A stretch of DNA of 64,000 nt from Saccharopolyspora spinosa NRRL 18395 (lineage in GTDB: Bacteria > Actinomycetota > Actinomycetes > Mycobacteriales > Pseudonocardiaceae). The notes under the pieces are model-generated. The model was given only the letters and a program-made list of their open reading frames with translations. It made no database searches and was not told where the DNA came from. The translations under genes and the position numbers were made by a program. Shown piece after piece: positions 45,229 through 56,901 of the stretch; position 1 is the first letter of the stretch, and every line of letters starts with the position of its first letter. The stretch lies in assembly GCF_000194155.1 (NCBI RefSeq), contig NZ_GL877878.1, forward strand, positions 124,001 through 188,000, given 5' to 3'.

Positions 45229-46101
45229 GTGACGCGACAGCCCCTACGCCTGGCCATTCTCGAGGCGGAACGCATCCTCGCCGCGGCGGGCGTGGCGAGC
45301 CCGCGCACCGATGCCGAACTGCTTGCCGCGCACCTGCTCGGGGTCGAGCGCACCAAGTTGATGATGGTGCCGTTGGTGGACCCGCCGGTCGTCCAGGCGC
45401 TGCACGACCTGGTGAGCCGCCGGGCCGCGCGGGTGCCGCTGCAGCACCTCACCGGTACCGCGTCGCTCGGGGCCTTGGCGCTCGAAGTCGGGCCCGGCGT
45501 GTTCGTGCCCCGGCCCGAGACGGAATTGCTGCTCGCCTGGGGCCTGGCGACGCTGGACGGCGTGGAGCGGCCGACCGTGGTGGACCTCTGCACGGGGTCC
45601 GGGGCGCTGGCGCTGGCGATGGCGAACGCCCGCCCGGACGCCACCGTGCACGCGGTGGAGAAGGAGCCCGCCGCGCTGGCCTGGGCGCGCCGCAACGCCG
45701 ATCGGCAGACTCAGGCCGGTGACACCCCGATCCACCTCTACGCGGGGGATGTCACCGACCCGATGCTGTTCATGGAGCTGGAGGGCCTGGTCGACCTGGT
45801 CCTCTGCAACCCGCCGTACGTGCCGGAGGGCACCCCGGTGCCGCCGGAGGTCCGCGACCACGACCCGCACCAGGCGGTGTTCGGCGGCCGCGACGGCCTC
45901 GACGTGGTCCGGCACGTCGTGGGCTGTGCGGCCCGGCTGCTGCGCCCCGGCGGCGGGGTGGCCATCGAGCACGACGACACCCACGGCGGCTCGGTGCCCG
46001 CTCTGCTGCGAGCCCGCCGCGTCCTCGAAGATGCCCAGGAGCACACCGACCTGGCCGGTCGCCCCCGCTTCGCCACCGCCCGCCGCACCCGGCCGGAGTG
46101 A
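45229..46101 (+). CDS. prmC: Peptide chain release factor N5-glutamine methyltransferase
   Basis: A 290-residue SAM-dependent methyltransferase. VVDLCTGSGALALAMA is the SAM-binding motif I and NPPY (about 194-197) the catalytic motif. It methylates the GGQ glutamine of release factors, and its place directly after prfA fits. The final codons run into an interspersed repeat, which begins at the stop codon itself. Confidence 0.96.
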   Translation: MTRQPLRLAILEAERILAAAGVASPRTDAELLAAHLLGVERTKLMMVPLVDPPVVQALHDLVSRRAARVPLQHLTGTASLGALALEVGPGVFVPRPETELLLAWGLATLDGVERPTVVDLCTGSGALALAMANARPDATVHAVEKEPAALAWARRNADRQTQAGDTPIHLYAGDVTDPMLFMELEGLVDLVLCNPPYVPEGTPVPPEVRDHDPHQAVFGGRDGLDVVRHVVGCAARLLRPGGGVAIEHDDTHGGSVPALLRARRVLEDAQEHTDLAGRPRFATARRTRPE

Positions 46102-46123
46102 CAGAAAGGTTCCCATGCTCCAG
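46096..46123 (+). repeat. Interspersed repeat overlapping the prmC stop codon
   Basis: GAGTGACAGAAAGGTTCCCA (46096-46115) then TGCTCCAG. The TGA of prmC is part of the repeat. Lies in the 36-base gap between convergent genes. Confidence 0.88.
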
Positions 46124-46137
46124 CCACCGGGCCAAGA

Positions 46138-47007
46138 TCAGCTGCGGGCGTTGACGAACTCGCGCAGCAGGGCGTTGAACTCGGTGGGTTTCTCGCGGTT
46201 CGGCCAGTGGCCCGCGTCGGGGATCACCCGCAGCGATGAGCCCGGGATCGCACCGGCGGCGTCGCGCGACGCGGACACCGGCACGATGGCGTCGCGCTCG
46301 CCGTGGATCACCATCACCGGGCACTGGATCTGACCCAGGTGCGGGAGGTGGTTGATCCGCATCGCCTTCCGGGCGACGGCGTCGGCGTGCCAGTCGGCGA
46401 AAATCGAGCCCCGCGCGCCGGTTTCGGCCAATGCCTCGTCGACAATGGACTCCAGGTCCGGGACCGGTTGCCCGCCGGTGAAGAAACCTCGCGTCAGCAA
46501 CGTGCGGGTGAAGGAGCGGTTGAGCCGCAGCAACTTCGCGGCGAGCGGTCCGGCGAAACCGCTGCGCAGCATCGCGTAGGTCAAGAATTGGTGCGGCATC
46601 TTGTGCTGCAATCCGGTGCTGTCCACAAGCACCAGCCCGCGCACCCGCCGCGGGTTGCGCAGCGTGAAACCGGCCGCGATGCTGCCGCCCATCGACAGGC
46701 CGATCAGGATCGCCTCCGGCACCCGCCAGGCGTCCAGCAGCCAGCGCAGCACCTCTTCAAAGGTGCGCTGGTTCGCGCTGCCTCGCCACGGCATGCTCCC
46801 GCCCTGGCCGGGCAGGTCCGGCGCGAACACCCGGTGGTCGGCTCCCAGCACACCGATCGCGTGGCGCCAGCTCAGCAGCGCGTTGTCCGGCCCGCCGCCG
46901 TGCAGCAGGACGATCGCCGGACCGCTGGAACCCGCCCGGTAGAAGCGGATCCGGCCCGCGGTGAACTCGATCTGGTCGGCCTCGACACCCTGGGGTGGGG
47001 CGGTCAT
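46138..47007 (-). CDS. Alpha/beta-hydrolase
   Basis: A 289-residue hydrolase. LLHGGGPDNA supplies the oxyanion hole, GLSMGGS (nucleophile elbow) the Ser, HGERDAIVP the Asp and DAGHWPNREKP the His. It resembles meta-cleavage-product hydrolases and other small C-C or ester hydrolases. ATG at 47007 follows GAGGAGAGCAAGC. It is inserted on the opposite strand between prmC and sua5, which are adjacent in many relatives. Substrate unknown. Confidence 0.92.
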   Translation of the reverse strand: MTAPPQGVEADQIEFTAGRIRFYRAGSSGPAIVLLHGGGPDNALLSWRHAIGVLGADHRVFAPDLPGQGGSMPWRGSANQRTFEEVLRWLLDAWRVPEAILIGLSMGGSIAAGFTLRNPRRVRGLVLVDSTGLQHKMPHQFLTYAMLRSGFAGPLAAKLLRLNRSFTRTLLTRGFFTGGQPVPDLESIVDEALAETGARGSIFADWHADAVARKAMRINHLPHLGQIQCPVMVIHGERDAIVPVSASRDAAGAIPGSSLRVIPDAGHWPNREKPTEFNALLREFVNARS

Positions 47008-47203
47008 GCTTGCTCTCCTCGTTCGTTGGCGATTCGTGCCCGCTTCCGGCAGACGCCTGAGCGCCACCGGCGTTGCCCGGTGCGGGCACACCAAACGTGA
47101 TCTCGGTCGAGCGCTCGGGTGTTACTCGGGACGGATGCTGCCGGACGGCGATGAGCCGCACCACTCGAACGGGGCCGACCCCGGGCGTGCCAGGATTCGG
47201 GGT

Positions 47204-47854
47204 GTGAGCACCGTCTATGACTGCACCAGTCCGGACAGCCGCGAGGAAGGCCTGGCCGCCGCGGCCAACGCGGTTCGCGCGGGCGGGCTGGTAGTGCTGC
47301 CCACCGATACCGTCTACGGCATCGGCGCGGACGCCTTCGACTCCAACGCCGTGCACGCCCTGCTCGCCGCCAAGGGGCGCGGCCCGGACATGCCGGTGCC
47401 CGTCCTGGTCGGCTCCTGGTCCACTGTGGATGGGCTGGTGATGTCCGTTCCGCAGCAGGCACGCGCGTTGATCGAGGCGTTCTGGCCCGGCGGGCTGTCG
47501 CTAGTGCTGCCGCAGGCGCCGTCGCTGTCCTGGGACCTCGGCAACACCCGGGGCACGGTGAACCTGCGGATGCCGCTGCACCCGGTGGCCCTGGACCTGC
47601 TGCGCGAGGTCGGCCCGATGGCCGTCTCCAGCGCCAACCGCACCGGCCACCCGCCGGCCAGCAACGCCGACCAGGCGCGCGAGCAACTCGGCGACTCCGT
47701 GCAGGTCTACCTCGACGGCGGCCCGTCCGGGGAACCCATCGCCTCCACCATCGTCGACCTCACCCAGGGCAAGCCGCGGGTGCTGCGGGAGGGCGCGGTG
47801 AGCCTCGCCGACCTGTCCGAGGTGCTCGGCGAAGAGCTCGAAGCGGACCGGTGA
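47204..47854 (+). CDS. L-threonylcarbamoyladenylate synthase (Sua5/YrdC)
   Basis: A 216-residue YrdC-fold protein that makes threonylcarbamoyl-AMP for the t6A modification of ANN-decoding tRNAs. GGLVVLPTDTVYGIGADAFD is the characteristic N-terminal segment; AKGRGPDMPVPVLVGSW and PMAVSSANRTGHPPA bind substrate. The short form lacks the C-terminal Sua5 domain. GTG at 47204 gives VSTVYDCTSPD. Upstream in-frame codons extend without similarity. Confidence 0.95.
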   Translation: MSTVYDCTSPDSREEGLAAAANAVRAGGLVVLPTDTVYGIGADAFDSNAVHALLAAKGRGPDMPVPVLVGSWSTVDGLVMSVPQQARALIEAFWPGGLSLVLPQAPSLSWDLGNTRGTVNLRMPLHPVALDLLREVGPMAVSSANRTGHPPASNADQAREQLGDSVQVYLDGGPSGEPIASTIVDLTQGKPRVLREGAVSLADLSEVLGEELEADR

Positions 47855-47928
47855 AAGCGCCCCGGGCGCGGGCCGATAGCGTTAGCATTCGCCAGCCGCA
47901 ACGTGAACAGCGATGAGGAGCGCCGGGC

Positions 47929-47991
47929 TTGAGCAATCCGTTCTGGGGGCAGAACGTCGAATTCCCGCGGGCATCGGCACAGCGCGGGTGA
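47929..47991 (+). CDS. Possible 20-residue leader peptide before wecA
   Basis: TTG at 47929 is preceded by AGGAG at an 8-base spacing, and encodes LSNPFWGQNVEFPRASAQRG before a TGA that lies 9 bases ahead of the wecA start. Size and position suggest translational coupling. Coding status is a hypothesis; no homologue was searched. Confidence 0.35.
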   Translation: MSNPFWGQNVEFPRASAQRG

Positions 47992-48000
47992 GCCACCGGT

Positions 48001-49173
48001 ATGGACAATGCGCCGTGGGCTCCGGCCGGGCTACCTGCCCGTGAGTACCTCCTCGTCATGCTCACCGCTGCGGCGGCGACCTTCCTACTGACCGGGCTGG
48101 TCCGGTTGCTGGCGATCCGCGTCGGCGCGGTCGCCTACCCCCGCAAGCGAGACGTGCACGTCAAGCCGATGCCGCGGATGGGCGGGGTCGCGATGTACGG
48201 CGGGGTGCTGGTGGCGATGTTCCTCGCCGCCAACCTGCCGACGCTGTCGCGCGGCTTCTCCTACTCCAACGACATCCTGGCCGTGGTCATCGCCGGGGGG
48301 CTGATCGTCCTCGTCGGAGCGCTGGACGACCGCTTCGAGCTGGACTCCCTGACGAAGCTGGCCGGGCAGGTCACCGCAGCCGGGATCCTGGTGCTCTTCG
48401 GCGTGCAGTGGTTCATGTTCTGGGTCCCGTGGGGCGGCGGGGACGCGGGCCACGTGGGGCAGCTGATGGTGCTGGGCAGCAACCAGGGCCAGCTGCTGAC
48501 CGTGCTGCTGGTCGTCGCGATGATCAACGCGATGAACTTCGTGGACGGGCTGGACGGGCTGGCCTCCGGCATCGGCCTGGTCTCGGCCACCGCAACCTTC
48601 GTGTTCTGCCTCGGCGTGCTGGACCGGCAGGGCGGCGACGTCAACGCCTACCCGCCCGCGCTGATCGCGGCCGCGATCGCCGGGGCCTGCCTGGGCTTCC
48701 TGCCGTACAACTTCCAGCCCGCGAAGATCTTCATGGGCGACTCCGGTTCGATGCTGATCGGCCTGATGCTGGCCACGGCCAGCACGTCGGCGTCCGGCCG
48801 GATGAACTACGCCTACATGAACCCGACCGACACCATCGCGCTGCTGTCGCCGCTGCTGGTGGTCGCGGCGGTGCTGTTCGTGCCGCTGCTGGACCTCATC
48901 ATGGCCGTCGTGCGCCGCACCCGGGCGGGCAAGAGCCCCTTCCACGCCGACAAGATGCACCTGCACCACCGGCTCCTGGAAATCGGGCATTCGCAGCGCC
49001 GCGCGGTACTGCTGATCTACCTGTGGGCGGCCGTCATCGCCTTCGGTGCGGTGTCGTTGACGCTGTTCAACGCCGTTGTTGTGGCATGGGTCGTAGGCCT
49101 CGGCGTGTTGCTGGCGGCTATCATCTCGGTGATTCCGCGAATGCGCACCCGAGCCGATCGAGAGTCCCGATGA
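48001..49173 (+). CDS. wecA: Undecaprenyl-phosphate GlcNAc-1-phosphate transferase (WecA/TagO type)
   Basis: A 390-residue polytopic enzyme of the MraY/WecA family with about 11 helices. Motifs: KPMPRMGGVAMYGG, GALDDRFELDSLTK, NAMNFVDGLDGLASG (catalytic Asp cluster), AKIFMGDSGSMLIG and DKMHLHHRLLEIGHS. It transfers GlcNAc-1-phosphate (or a related sugar) to undecaprenyl phosphate, the first step of arabinogalactan-linker or teichoic-type polymer synthesis. Its stop overlaps the AtpI-like gene (ATGA). Confidence 0.95.
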   Translation: MDNAPWAPAGLPAREYLLVMLTAAAATFLLTGLVRLLAIRVGAVAYPRKRDVHVKPMPRMGGVAMYGGVLVAMFLAANLPTLSRGFSYSNDILAVVIAGGLIVLVGALDDRFELDSLTKLAGQVTAAGILVLFGVQWFMFWVPWGGGDAGHVGQLMVLGSNQGQLLTVLLVVAMINAMNFVDGLDGLASGIGLVSATATFVFCLGVLDRQGGDVNAYPPALIAAAIAGACLGFLPYNFQPAKIFMGDSGSMLIGLMLATASTSASGRMNYAYMNPTDTIALLSPLLVVAAVLFVPLLDLIMAVVRRTRAGKSPFHADKMHLHHRLLEIGHSQRRAVLLIYLWAAVIAFGAVSLTLFNAVVVAWVVGLGVLLAAIISVIPRMRTRADRESR

Positions 49174-49646
49174 GCGAAGCGACCGACGCGCCGACCCCCG
49201 CTGTGGCCCCCGAGGCGGCCGAGACCGAGAACCCGCACGCGGAAATCGTGCGGAAGCTCGCATCGGCCATGCTGCGCACCGCCGTGTGGCCGGGTGTGGC
49301 GACGGTGGCCGTCGGGGCGATCGTGGCGACCGTGCTGGTCGGGGTGTCCGGGCTGATCGGTGCGCTGGTCGGCGGCGTCGTGGCGTTCGCCTCGTCGCTG
49401 CTGACGATCTGGCTGATGCGGTTCACCGGTGGCATGAACCCGCACTTCGTGATGGTCGCCGCGCTCGGCGGCTACATCGGCAAGATGATCGTGCTGCTGG
49501 TGGTGATGACGCTGCTGGGCGGCGTCGACGTGATCCACCGGGAATCGCTGGCGTTCACCATGCTGGCCACCGTGATGGTGTGGGCGGGCGCCGAAGTGGT
49601 GGCTTTCAAGCGCACCAAGATTCCCACCATCGTGCCGGGGAGCTGA
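49170..49646 (+). CDS. AtpI-like membrane protein of the ATP synthase operon
   Basis: A 158-residue protein with a 40-residue acidic start and four helices (VATVAVGAIVATVLVGVSGL, GALVGGVVAFASSLLTIWLM, GYIGKMIVLLVVMTLL, FTMLATVMVWAGAEVVAF). Position and topology match the poorly conserved AtpI, which assists assembly of the c-ring. Coupled to wecA by a 4-base overlap. Confidence 0.85.
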   Translation: MSEATDAPTPAVAPEAAETENPHAEIVRKLASAMLRTAVWPGVATVAVGAIVATVLVGVSGLIGALVGGVVAFASSLLTIWLMRFTGGMNPHFVMVAALGGYIGKMIVLLVVMTLLGGVDVIHRESLAFTMLATVMVWAGAEVVAFKRTKIPTIVPGS

Positions 49647-49917
49647 CCGGTTACGGCGGGATTTCCGCGCCGTCGGCCGTGGGCCGGACGGGTGGTGCCC
49701 GACCACATGTCGGGTGACTACCTACCCGCTGATATCGTCCCGCGGCAGAAGCCTTCCCTGCGCAGCACGGATCGGAGGACTCCACGGAGCCCCCGCGATC
49801 GCACGCGGTAGGGAGGGCCCCTCCGCGTGCCAGATCGCGTATCAGGTACGTTAAGTGCAAAACGTGACGATTCCCCCGGCAGAGTGAGGTTCACCGGGAG
49901 AACCGGAAGGAGCCCAG

Positions 49918-50697
49918 TTGGGCGCGCTGATGCTGGCCGAGGGCGGAACATTCCAACCGCCGGGTGCCGATAGCTTTATCCTTCCGCCGATCTTCGGCGG
50001 AGTCACCAAGCCGATGCTCCTCGTCGTGCTGTCGGCGATCATCGTGGGCGCCTACTTCGTGATCGCCACCCGGAACCTGAAGCTGGTCCCGGGCAAGGGG
50101 CAGTTCGTTGCGGAGTTCGTCTACGAGTTCAGCCGCAACAAGATCGCGCGGGAGCAGATCGGTGCCAAGAACTTCCGTCCGTTCGTGCCGCTGATCTTCA
50201 CGTTGTTCACCTTCATCCTGGTCAACAACATCTTTGGCATCATCCCGGTCATCCAGTTCCCCACGATGTCGCGGATCGGTTTCCCGATCGCGCTGGCCGT
50301 CGTGGTGTACCTGGTGTTCCACGGGGTCGGCTTCGCCCGGCACGGTTTCCTGGGCTACTTCAAGCACGTCATGTTCCCGCCCGGGGTGCCCAAGCCGATC
50401 TACATCCTGCTTGCCCCGATCGAATTTCTGCAGAAGTTCATCGCGCAGCCGGCCGCCCTGGCGGTCCGAGTCTTCGCCGCGATGTTCGCCGGACACCTGA
50501 TCCTCCTGGTGTTCACCTTGGGCGGGGAGTTCCTGCTCATCGAGGCGAGTGGGGCGTTCAAGCCGATCTCGATCGTCGCGTTCGCCTTCTCCATTGCCTT
50601 GACGTTCGTCGAAGCCTTGATCCAGGTGCTGCAGGCCTACATCTTCGCGCTGCTGACCGCGAACTTCATCGGCGCGGCGCTGTCCTCCGAGCACTGA
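49918..50697 (+). CDS. atpB: F0F1 ATP synthase subunit a
   Basis: A 259-residue membrane subunit that forms the proton half-channels. The essential Arg is in QPAALAVRVFAAMFAGH (about 184). VEALIQVLQAYIFALLTANF is the conserved last helix. TTG at 49918 is the start, preceded by GGAAGGAGCCCAG. The 271-base gap after the AtpI-like gene probably holds the main promoter of atpB-atpE-atpF. Confidence 0.97.
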   Translation: MGALMLAEGGTFQPPGADSFILPPIFGGVTKPMLLVVLSAIIVGAYFVIATRNLKLVPGKGQFVAEFVYEFSRNKIAREQIGAKNFRPFVPLIFTLFTFILVNNIFGIIPVIQFPTMSRIGFPIALAVVVYLVFHGVGFARHGFLGYFKHVMFPPGVPKPIYILLAPIEFLQKFIAQPAALAVRVFAAMFAGHLILLVFTLGGEFLLIEASGAFKPISIVAFAFSIALTFVEALIQVLQAYIFALLTANFIGAALSSEH

Positions 50698-50757
50698 CGA
50701 GAAAGACCAAGACCTCCGATCCGCGCCTAGAAGCGGACCGAGTGAAAGGTAGTGAAA

Positions 50758-51015
50758 GTGAGCAACATCGTTCTTGCGCAGGCCGCTGAAGCCGCGGGCA
50801 GCATCAACCCCGGTCTGGCCGCGATCGGCTACGGCCTGGGCGCTGTCGGCCCCGGTATCGGCGTCGGCCTGATCTGGGCGGCCGTCATCAACGGCACCGC
50901 CCGCCAGCCGGAGGCCCAGGGCCAGCTGCAGGGCATCGCCTGGATCTCGTTCGTTCTGGTCGAGGTGCTGGCGCTGATCGGTCTGGTCGTCTACTTCATC
51001 GCCTCCGCTGCCTGA
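50758..51015 (+). CDS. atpE: F0F1 ATP synthase subunit c
   Basis: An 85-residue hairpin of two helices that forms the rotor ring. Helix 1 has [20 protein letters not shown]; the polar loop is [13 protein letters not shown]; helix 2 carries the proton-binding Glu in [12 protein letters not shown] (about 69). GTG at 50758 is preferred over GTG at 50752 because AAAGG then lies 8 bases upstream. Confidence 0.96.
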   Translation: MSNIVLAQAAEAAGSINPGLAAIGYGLGAVGPGIGVGLIWAAVINGTARQPEAQGQLQGIAWISFVLVEVLALIGLVVYFIASAA

Positions 51016-51045
51016 TAACGGCTTAACGCGTTGGGAGACGTTGTG

Positions 51046-51609
51046 GTGAAGACGCAGATGCTGCTGGCGGCGGCCGGCGAACACAACCCGATCATCCCCG
51101 AACCAGCGGAGATCGTGGTCGGTCTGATCGCCTTCCTGCTGCTGTTGTTCGTGCTGTGGAAGTACGCGATCCCGCGCTTCGAGAAGATCTACGCGGAGCG
51201 CAGCGAGCGGATCGAGGGCGGTATCGCCAAGGCCGAGGCCGCCCAGGCCGAGGCCCAGCGGACGCTGGAGCAGTACAAGTCGCAGCTGGCCGAGGCCCGT
51301 GCGGAAGCGGCCCGGATCCGCGATGACGCCCGCGCCGAAGGTCAGCAGATCCTGGAAGAGATGCGCGCCCAGGCGCAGACCGAGTCCGAGCGGATCATCA
51401 ACCAGGGCCAGACCCAGCTGGCGCACCAGCGGGCCCAGATCGTCACCGAGCTGCGGTCGGAGCTCGGCCGCCACGCGGTCGACCTGGCCAGCCGGGTCGT
51501 CGGCGAGTCCCTGGAGGACGAGGCCCGTCGGCGGGGCACCGTCGACCGGTTCCTCGACGAGCTGGAGGCCGCCTCGGCCCCGGCGTCGTCCGAATCGGCC
51601 AAGGCCTAG
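51046..51609 (+). CDS. atpF: F0F1 ATP synthase subunit b
   Basis: A 187-residue stator subunit. One N-terminal helix (IVVGLIAFLLLLFVLWKYAI) is followed by a long Glu/Ala/Gln-rich coiled coil (RIEGGIAKAEAAQAEAQRTL onward). GTG at 51046 has GGGAGA 7 bases upstream; TTG at 51031 is an alternative adding 5 residues. A 188-bp fold-back element follows 3 bases past the stop, between it and atpH. Confidence 0.95.
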   Translation: MKTQMLLAAAGEHNPIIPEPAEIVVGLIAFLLLLFVLWKYAIPRFEKIYAERSERIEGGIAKAEAAQAEAQRTLEQYKSQLAEARAEAARIRDDARAEGQQILEEMRAQAQTESERIINQGQTQLAHQRAQIVTELRSELGRHAVDLASRVVGESLEDEARRRGTVDRFLDELEAASAPASSESAKA

Positions 51610-51612
51610 GGA

Positions 51613-51800
51613 CTGTTTGAAAGTGGCTAGCGTAGCGGTGCGGGTAGCGGAACCTCAGAGGCCTTCTCGCTCTGGGATCCCCGACATCATGAATGCCAAT
51701 TCACCAGGTCGGGGCTGTCCTCGCGAGAAGACCCCTGAGAACCCGCGGCGGTGCGAGTTGAGTCCCACACCGCAAGCGGCTACCGCCGCTTATAAGACAG
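51613..51800 (+). repeat. 188-bp fold-back (MITE-like) element between atpF and atpH
   Basis: Begins CTGTTTGAAAGTGGCTAGCG and ends CGCCGCTTATAAGACAG. Arms pair in several nested blocks: AAGTGG with CCGCTT, GCGGTG with CACCGC, GCGGGT with ACCCGC, CTCAG with CTGAG, CTTCTCGC with GCGAGAAG, and CCCCGAC with GTCGGGG around a 19-base loop. A second, internally deleted copy lies at 44003-44127. No coding capacity. Confidence 0.85.
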
Positions 51801-51828
51801 GCTCTAACCGAGTGAAAGGCGCTGAGAG

Positions 51829-52659
51829 TTGAGCACCCTCGTGAACGCCGCGAGCCGCGAGGCGCTGGCAGCCACCGAGCTGCAGCTGCTGCAGGCCACC
51901 GATGGGGCCCAGGCCGCGGAGATCACCGGGCTCGCCGACGAGCTGTTCGGCGTGGCCGCCCTGCTGGGCCGCGAGTCCACGCTGCGGCGGGCGCTCGCCG
52001 ACGCCTCCACCGACCCGCGGTCCAGGGAGGACCTGGCCCGCGGGCTGTTGGCGGACAAGCTCGGCGCGCGGGCGCTGCCGGTGGCCGTCGAGGCCGTCCG
52101 GGCCCGCTGGTCCAGTCCGACGGACCTGGTCGACGGGCTGGAGCGGTTGGCCCGCACCGCGCTGCTGGTGCAGGCCGAGCGGGCCGGTCGGCTCGACGCC
52201 GTCGAGGACGAGCTGTTCCGGCTGGGCCGCATCATCGGCTCCCAGGTCGACCTGGAGCGGTTGCTGTCGGACCCTACGGGGGACGAGGCGGGCAAGTACG
52301 CGGTCGTCGACCAGCTCATCGAGGGCAAGGTCGAGCCGGTGACCCTGAGCCTGGTCCGCCAACTGGTGGCCCGGCCGCGCGGTCGGCGGGTCAGCGAAGG
52401 CCTGGAAGAACTGGCCGAGCTGTCGGCGAAGCGGCGCGAGCGCTCGGTGGCGCACGTCCGGTCCGCGATCCCGCTCAGCGATGAGCAGCAGCAGCGGCTG
52501 TCGCGCACCCTGCAGCGGATCTACGCGCGGCCGATCGCCGTGCACCTCGAGGTCGACCCCGGGGTCGAGGGCGGGCTGCTGATCCGGGTCGGCGACGAGG
52601 TCATCGACGGCAGCATCACGGGACGCCTGCAGTCCCTTCGACGCGACCTCGCCGACTGA
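51829..52659 (+). CDS. atpH: F0F1 ATP synthase subunit delta
   Basis: A 276-residue stator subunit, longer than the usual 180 residues as in other actinobacteria. The N-terminal helical part starts [18 protein letters not shown]; the delta signature is [20 protein letters not shown] near the C-terminus ([14 protein letters not shown]). TTG at 51829 has AAAGG about 9 bases upstream. The ribosome site lies just outside the fold-back element. Confidence 0.95.
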   Translation: MSTLVNAASREALAATELQLLQATDGAQAAEITGLADELFGVAALLGRESTLRRALADASTDPRSREDLARGLLADKLGARALPVAVEAVRARWSSPTDLVDGLERLARTALLVQAERAGRLDAVEDELFRLGRIIGSQVDLERLLSDPTGDEAGKYAVVDQLIEGKVEPVTLSLVRQLVARPRGRRVSEGLEELAELSAKRRERSVAHVRSAIPLSDEQQQRLSRTLQRIYARPIAVHLEVDPGVEGGLLIRVGDEVIDGSITGRLQSLRRDLAD

Positions 52660-52714
52660 CGAAGCGTCGAACACCAACTCCCTTCCAAGAACTAACCGAG
52701 GGCAGGAACGAGAC

Positions 52715-54361
52715 ATGGCGGAGCTGACGATCTCGTCGGACGAGATCCGCAGTGCGATCGAGAAGTACGTCTCCAGCTACTCCCCGGAGGTCAGCCGCGA
52801 GGAGGTCGGGGTCGTCACCGATACCGGTGACGGCATCGCCCATGTCGAGGGTCTGCCTTCGGTGATGACCGAGGAACTGCTGGAGTTCCCGGGCGGCATC
52901 TACGGTGTCGCGATGAACCTGGAAGCTCAGGAGATCGGTGCGGTCATCCTGGGCGAGTCCGAGAAGATCGAAGAGGGCCAGGAGGTCAAGCGGACCGGCA
53001 AGGTCCTCTCGGTCCCGGTCGGCGACGGCTTCCTCGGCCGCGTGGTCGACCCGCTGGGCGAGCCGATCGACGGTCTCGGCGACATCGCCGCCGAGGCACA
53101 CCGTCCCCTGGAGCTGCAGGCCGCGACGGTCGTGCAGCGCAAGGGCGTGCACGAGCCGCTGCAGACCGGCATCAAGGCCATCGACTCGATGACCCCGATC
53201 GGCCGCGGCCAGCGCCAGCTGATCATCGGCGACCGCAAGACCGGCAAGACCACGGTCGCGGTCGACACGATCATCAACCAGAAGTCCAACTGGGCCAGCG
53301 GCGACCCGGACAAGCAGGTCCGCTGCATCTACGTCGCGATCGGCCAGAAGGGCTCCACGATCGCTGGCGTGAAGCGGTCCCTGGAGGACGCCGGTGCGAT
53401 GGAGTACACCACCATCGTCGCCGCGCCGGCCTCCGACTCGCCGGGTCTGAAGTGGCTGGCCCCGTACGCGGGTTCGGCGATCGGCCAGCACTGGATGTAC
53501 CAGGGCAAGCACGTCCTGATCATCTTCGACGACCTGACCAAGCAGGCCGAGGCGTACCGCGCGATCTCGCTGCTGCTGCGCCGCCCGCCGGGCCGTGAGG
53601 CGTACCCGGGCGACGTGTTCTACCTGCACTCGCGCCTGCTGGAGCGCTGCGCGAAGCTCTCCGACGAGATGGGCGCCGGCTCGATGACGGGTCTGCCGAT
53701 CATCGAGACCAAGGCGAACGACGTGTCGGCATACATCCCGACGAACGTCATCTCCATCACCGACGGCCAGTGCTTCCTGCAGTCCGACCTGTTCAACGCG
53801 GGTCAGCGCCCCGCCATCGACGTCGGTATCTCGGTGTCGCGCGTCGGTGGTTCCGCGCAGATCAAGGCGATGCGGTCGGTCACCGGTTCGCTGCGTCTGG
53901 ACCTGGCCCAGTACCGCGAGCTGGAGGCGTTCTCCGCCTTCGCCTCGGACCTGGACGCCGCTTCGAAGGCCCAGCTGGACCGCGGTGCCCGGCTGATGGA
54001 GGTCCTCAAGCAGAGCCAGGGCGAGCCGCTCCCGGTCGAGGAAGAGGCCGTTTCGCTCTACATCGCCACCAAGGGACACCTGGACTCGGTGCCGGTCGCC
54101 GACGTGCGCCGGTTCGAGAACGAGTTCCTGGGGTACGTGCGGCGTACCAGCGAGACCACGCTCAAGGACATCGTCGAGACCGGCAAGCTCTCCGAAGACG
54201 GTGAGAAGGCCATCGTGTCGGCGGTCGAAGAGTTCAAGAAGCAGTTCACGGGCTCCGGCGGCGAGTCGGTCGTCCCGGCCGAGCCGGACGCCGAAGCGCT
54301 GGCGGCCGACGAGGTGGGGCAGGAGACCGTGAAGGTCAACCGCCCCGCGCCGAAGAAGTGA
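52715..54361 (+). CDS. atpA: F0F1 ATP synthase subunit alpha
   Basis: A 548-residue subunit of the F1 hexamer with non-catalytic nucleotide sites. P-loop GDRKTGKT (about 172-179); [20 protein letters not shown] and [20 protein letters not shown] are conserved segments. The C-terminus has an acidic extension of about 30 residues beyond the usual end ([17 protein letters not shown]), as seen in mycobacteria, where such an extension suppresses ATP hydrolysis. Confidence 0.97.
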   Translation: MAELTISSDEIRSAIEKYVSSYSPEVSREEVGVVTDTGDGIAHVEGLPSVMTEELLEFPGGIYGVAMNLEAQEIGAVILGESEKIEEGQEVKRTGKVLSVPVGDGFLGRVVDPLGEPIDGLGDIAAEAHRPLELQAATVVQRKGVHEPLQTGIKAIDSMTPIGRGQRQLIIGDRKTGKTTVAVDTIINQKSNWASGDPDKQVRCIYVAIGQKGSTIAGVKRSLEDAGAMEYTTIVAAPASDSPGLKWLAPYAGSAIGQHWMYQGKHVLIIFDDLTKQAEAYRAISLLLRRPPGREAYPGDVFYLHSRLLERCAKLSDEMGAGSMTGLPIIETKANDVSAYIPTNVISITDGQCFLQSDLFNAGQRPAIDVGISVSRVGGSAQIKAMRSVTGSLRLDLAQYRELEAFSAFASDLDAASKAQLDRGARLMEVLKQSQGEPLPVEEEAVSLYIATKGHLDSVPVADVRRFENEFLGYVRRTSETTLKDIVETGKLSEDGEKAIVSAVEEFKKQFTGSGGESVVPAEPDAEALAADEVGQETVKVNRPAPKK

Positions 54362-54372
54362 CCGGGTAAGTC

Positions 54373-56731
<2,359 letters not shown>

Positions 56732-56768
56732 GCGCCTGACCCCGCTGGCGGGGTCGGCAGACCGGCAA

Positions 56769-56800
56769 CGGGGTCGGGGTCCGAGCGGACCCCGACCCCG
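56769..56800 (+). terminator. Strong hairpin between atpD and atpC
   Basis: A perfect 14-bp stem, CGGGGTCGGGGTCC (56769-56782) with its complement at 56787-56800, and 4-base loop. Probably attenuates or ends the main atp transcript before atpC. Confidence 0.8.
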
Positions 56801-56901
56801 CTTGCCAAGCACCGCGACAAGGCAATTCCAGCCCGGCCAGTCACGATCGCCCTGGTGGCACCGGATAGACTGCGGGCACACACCCGACAAAGGAGACGCG
56901 C

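Noticed and set aside
49891-51474. Long minus-strand open frame across atpB, atpE and atpF
   Set aside because: Antisense to three certain ATP synthase genes, with low-complexity composition. A GC-bias artefact.
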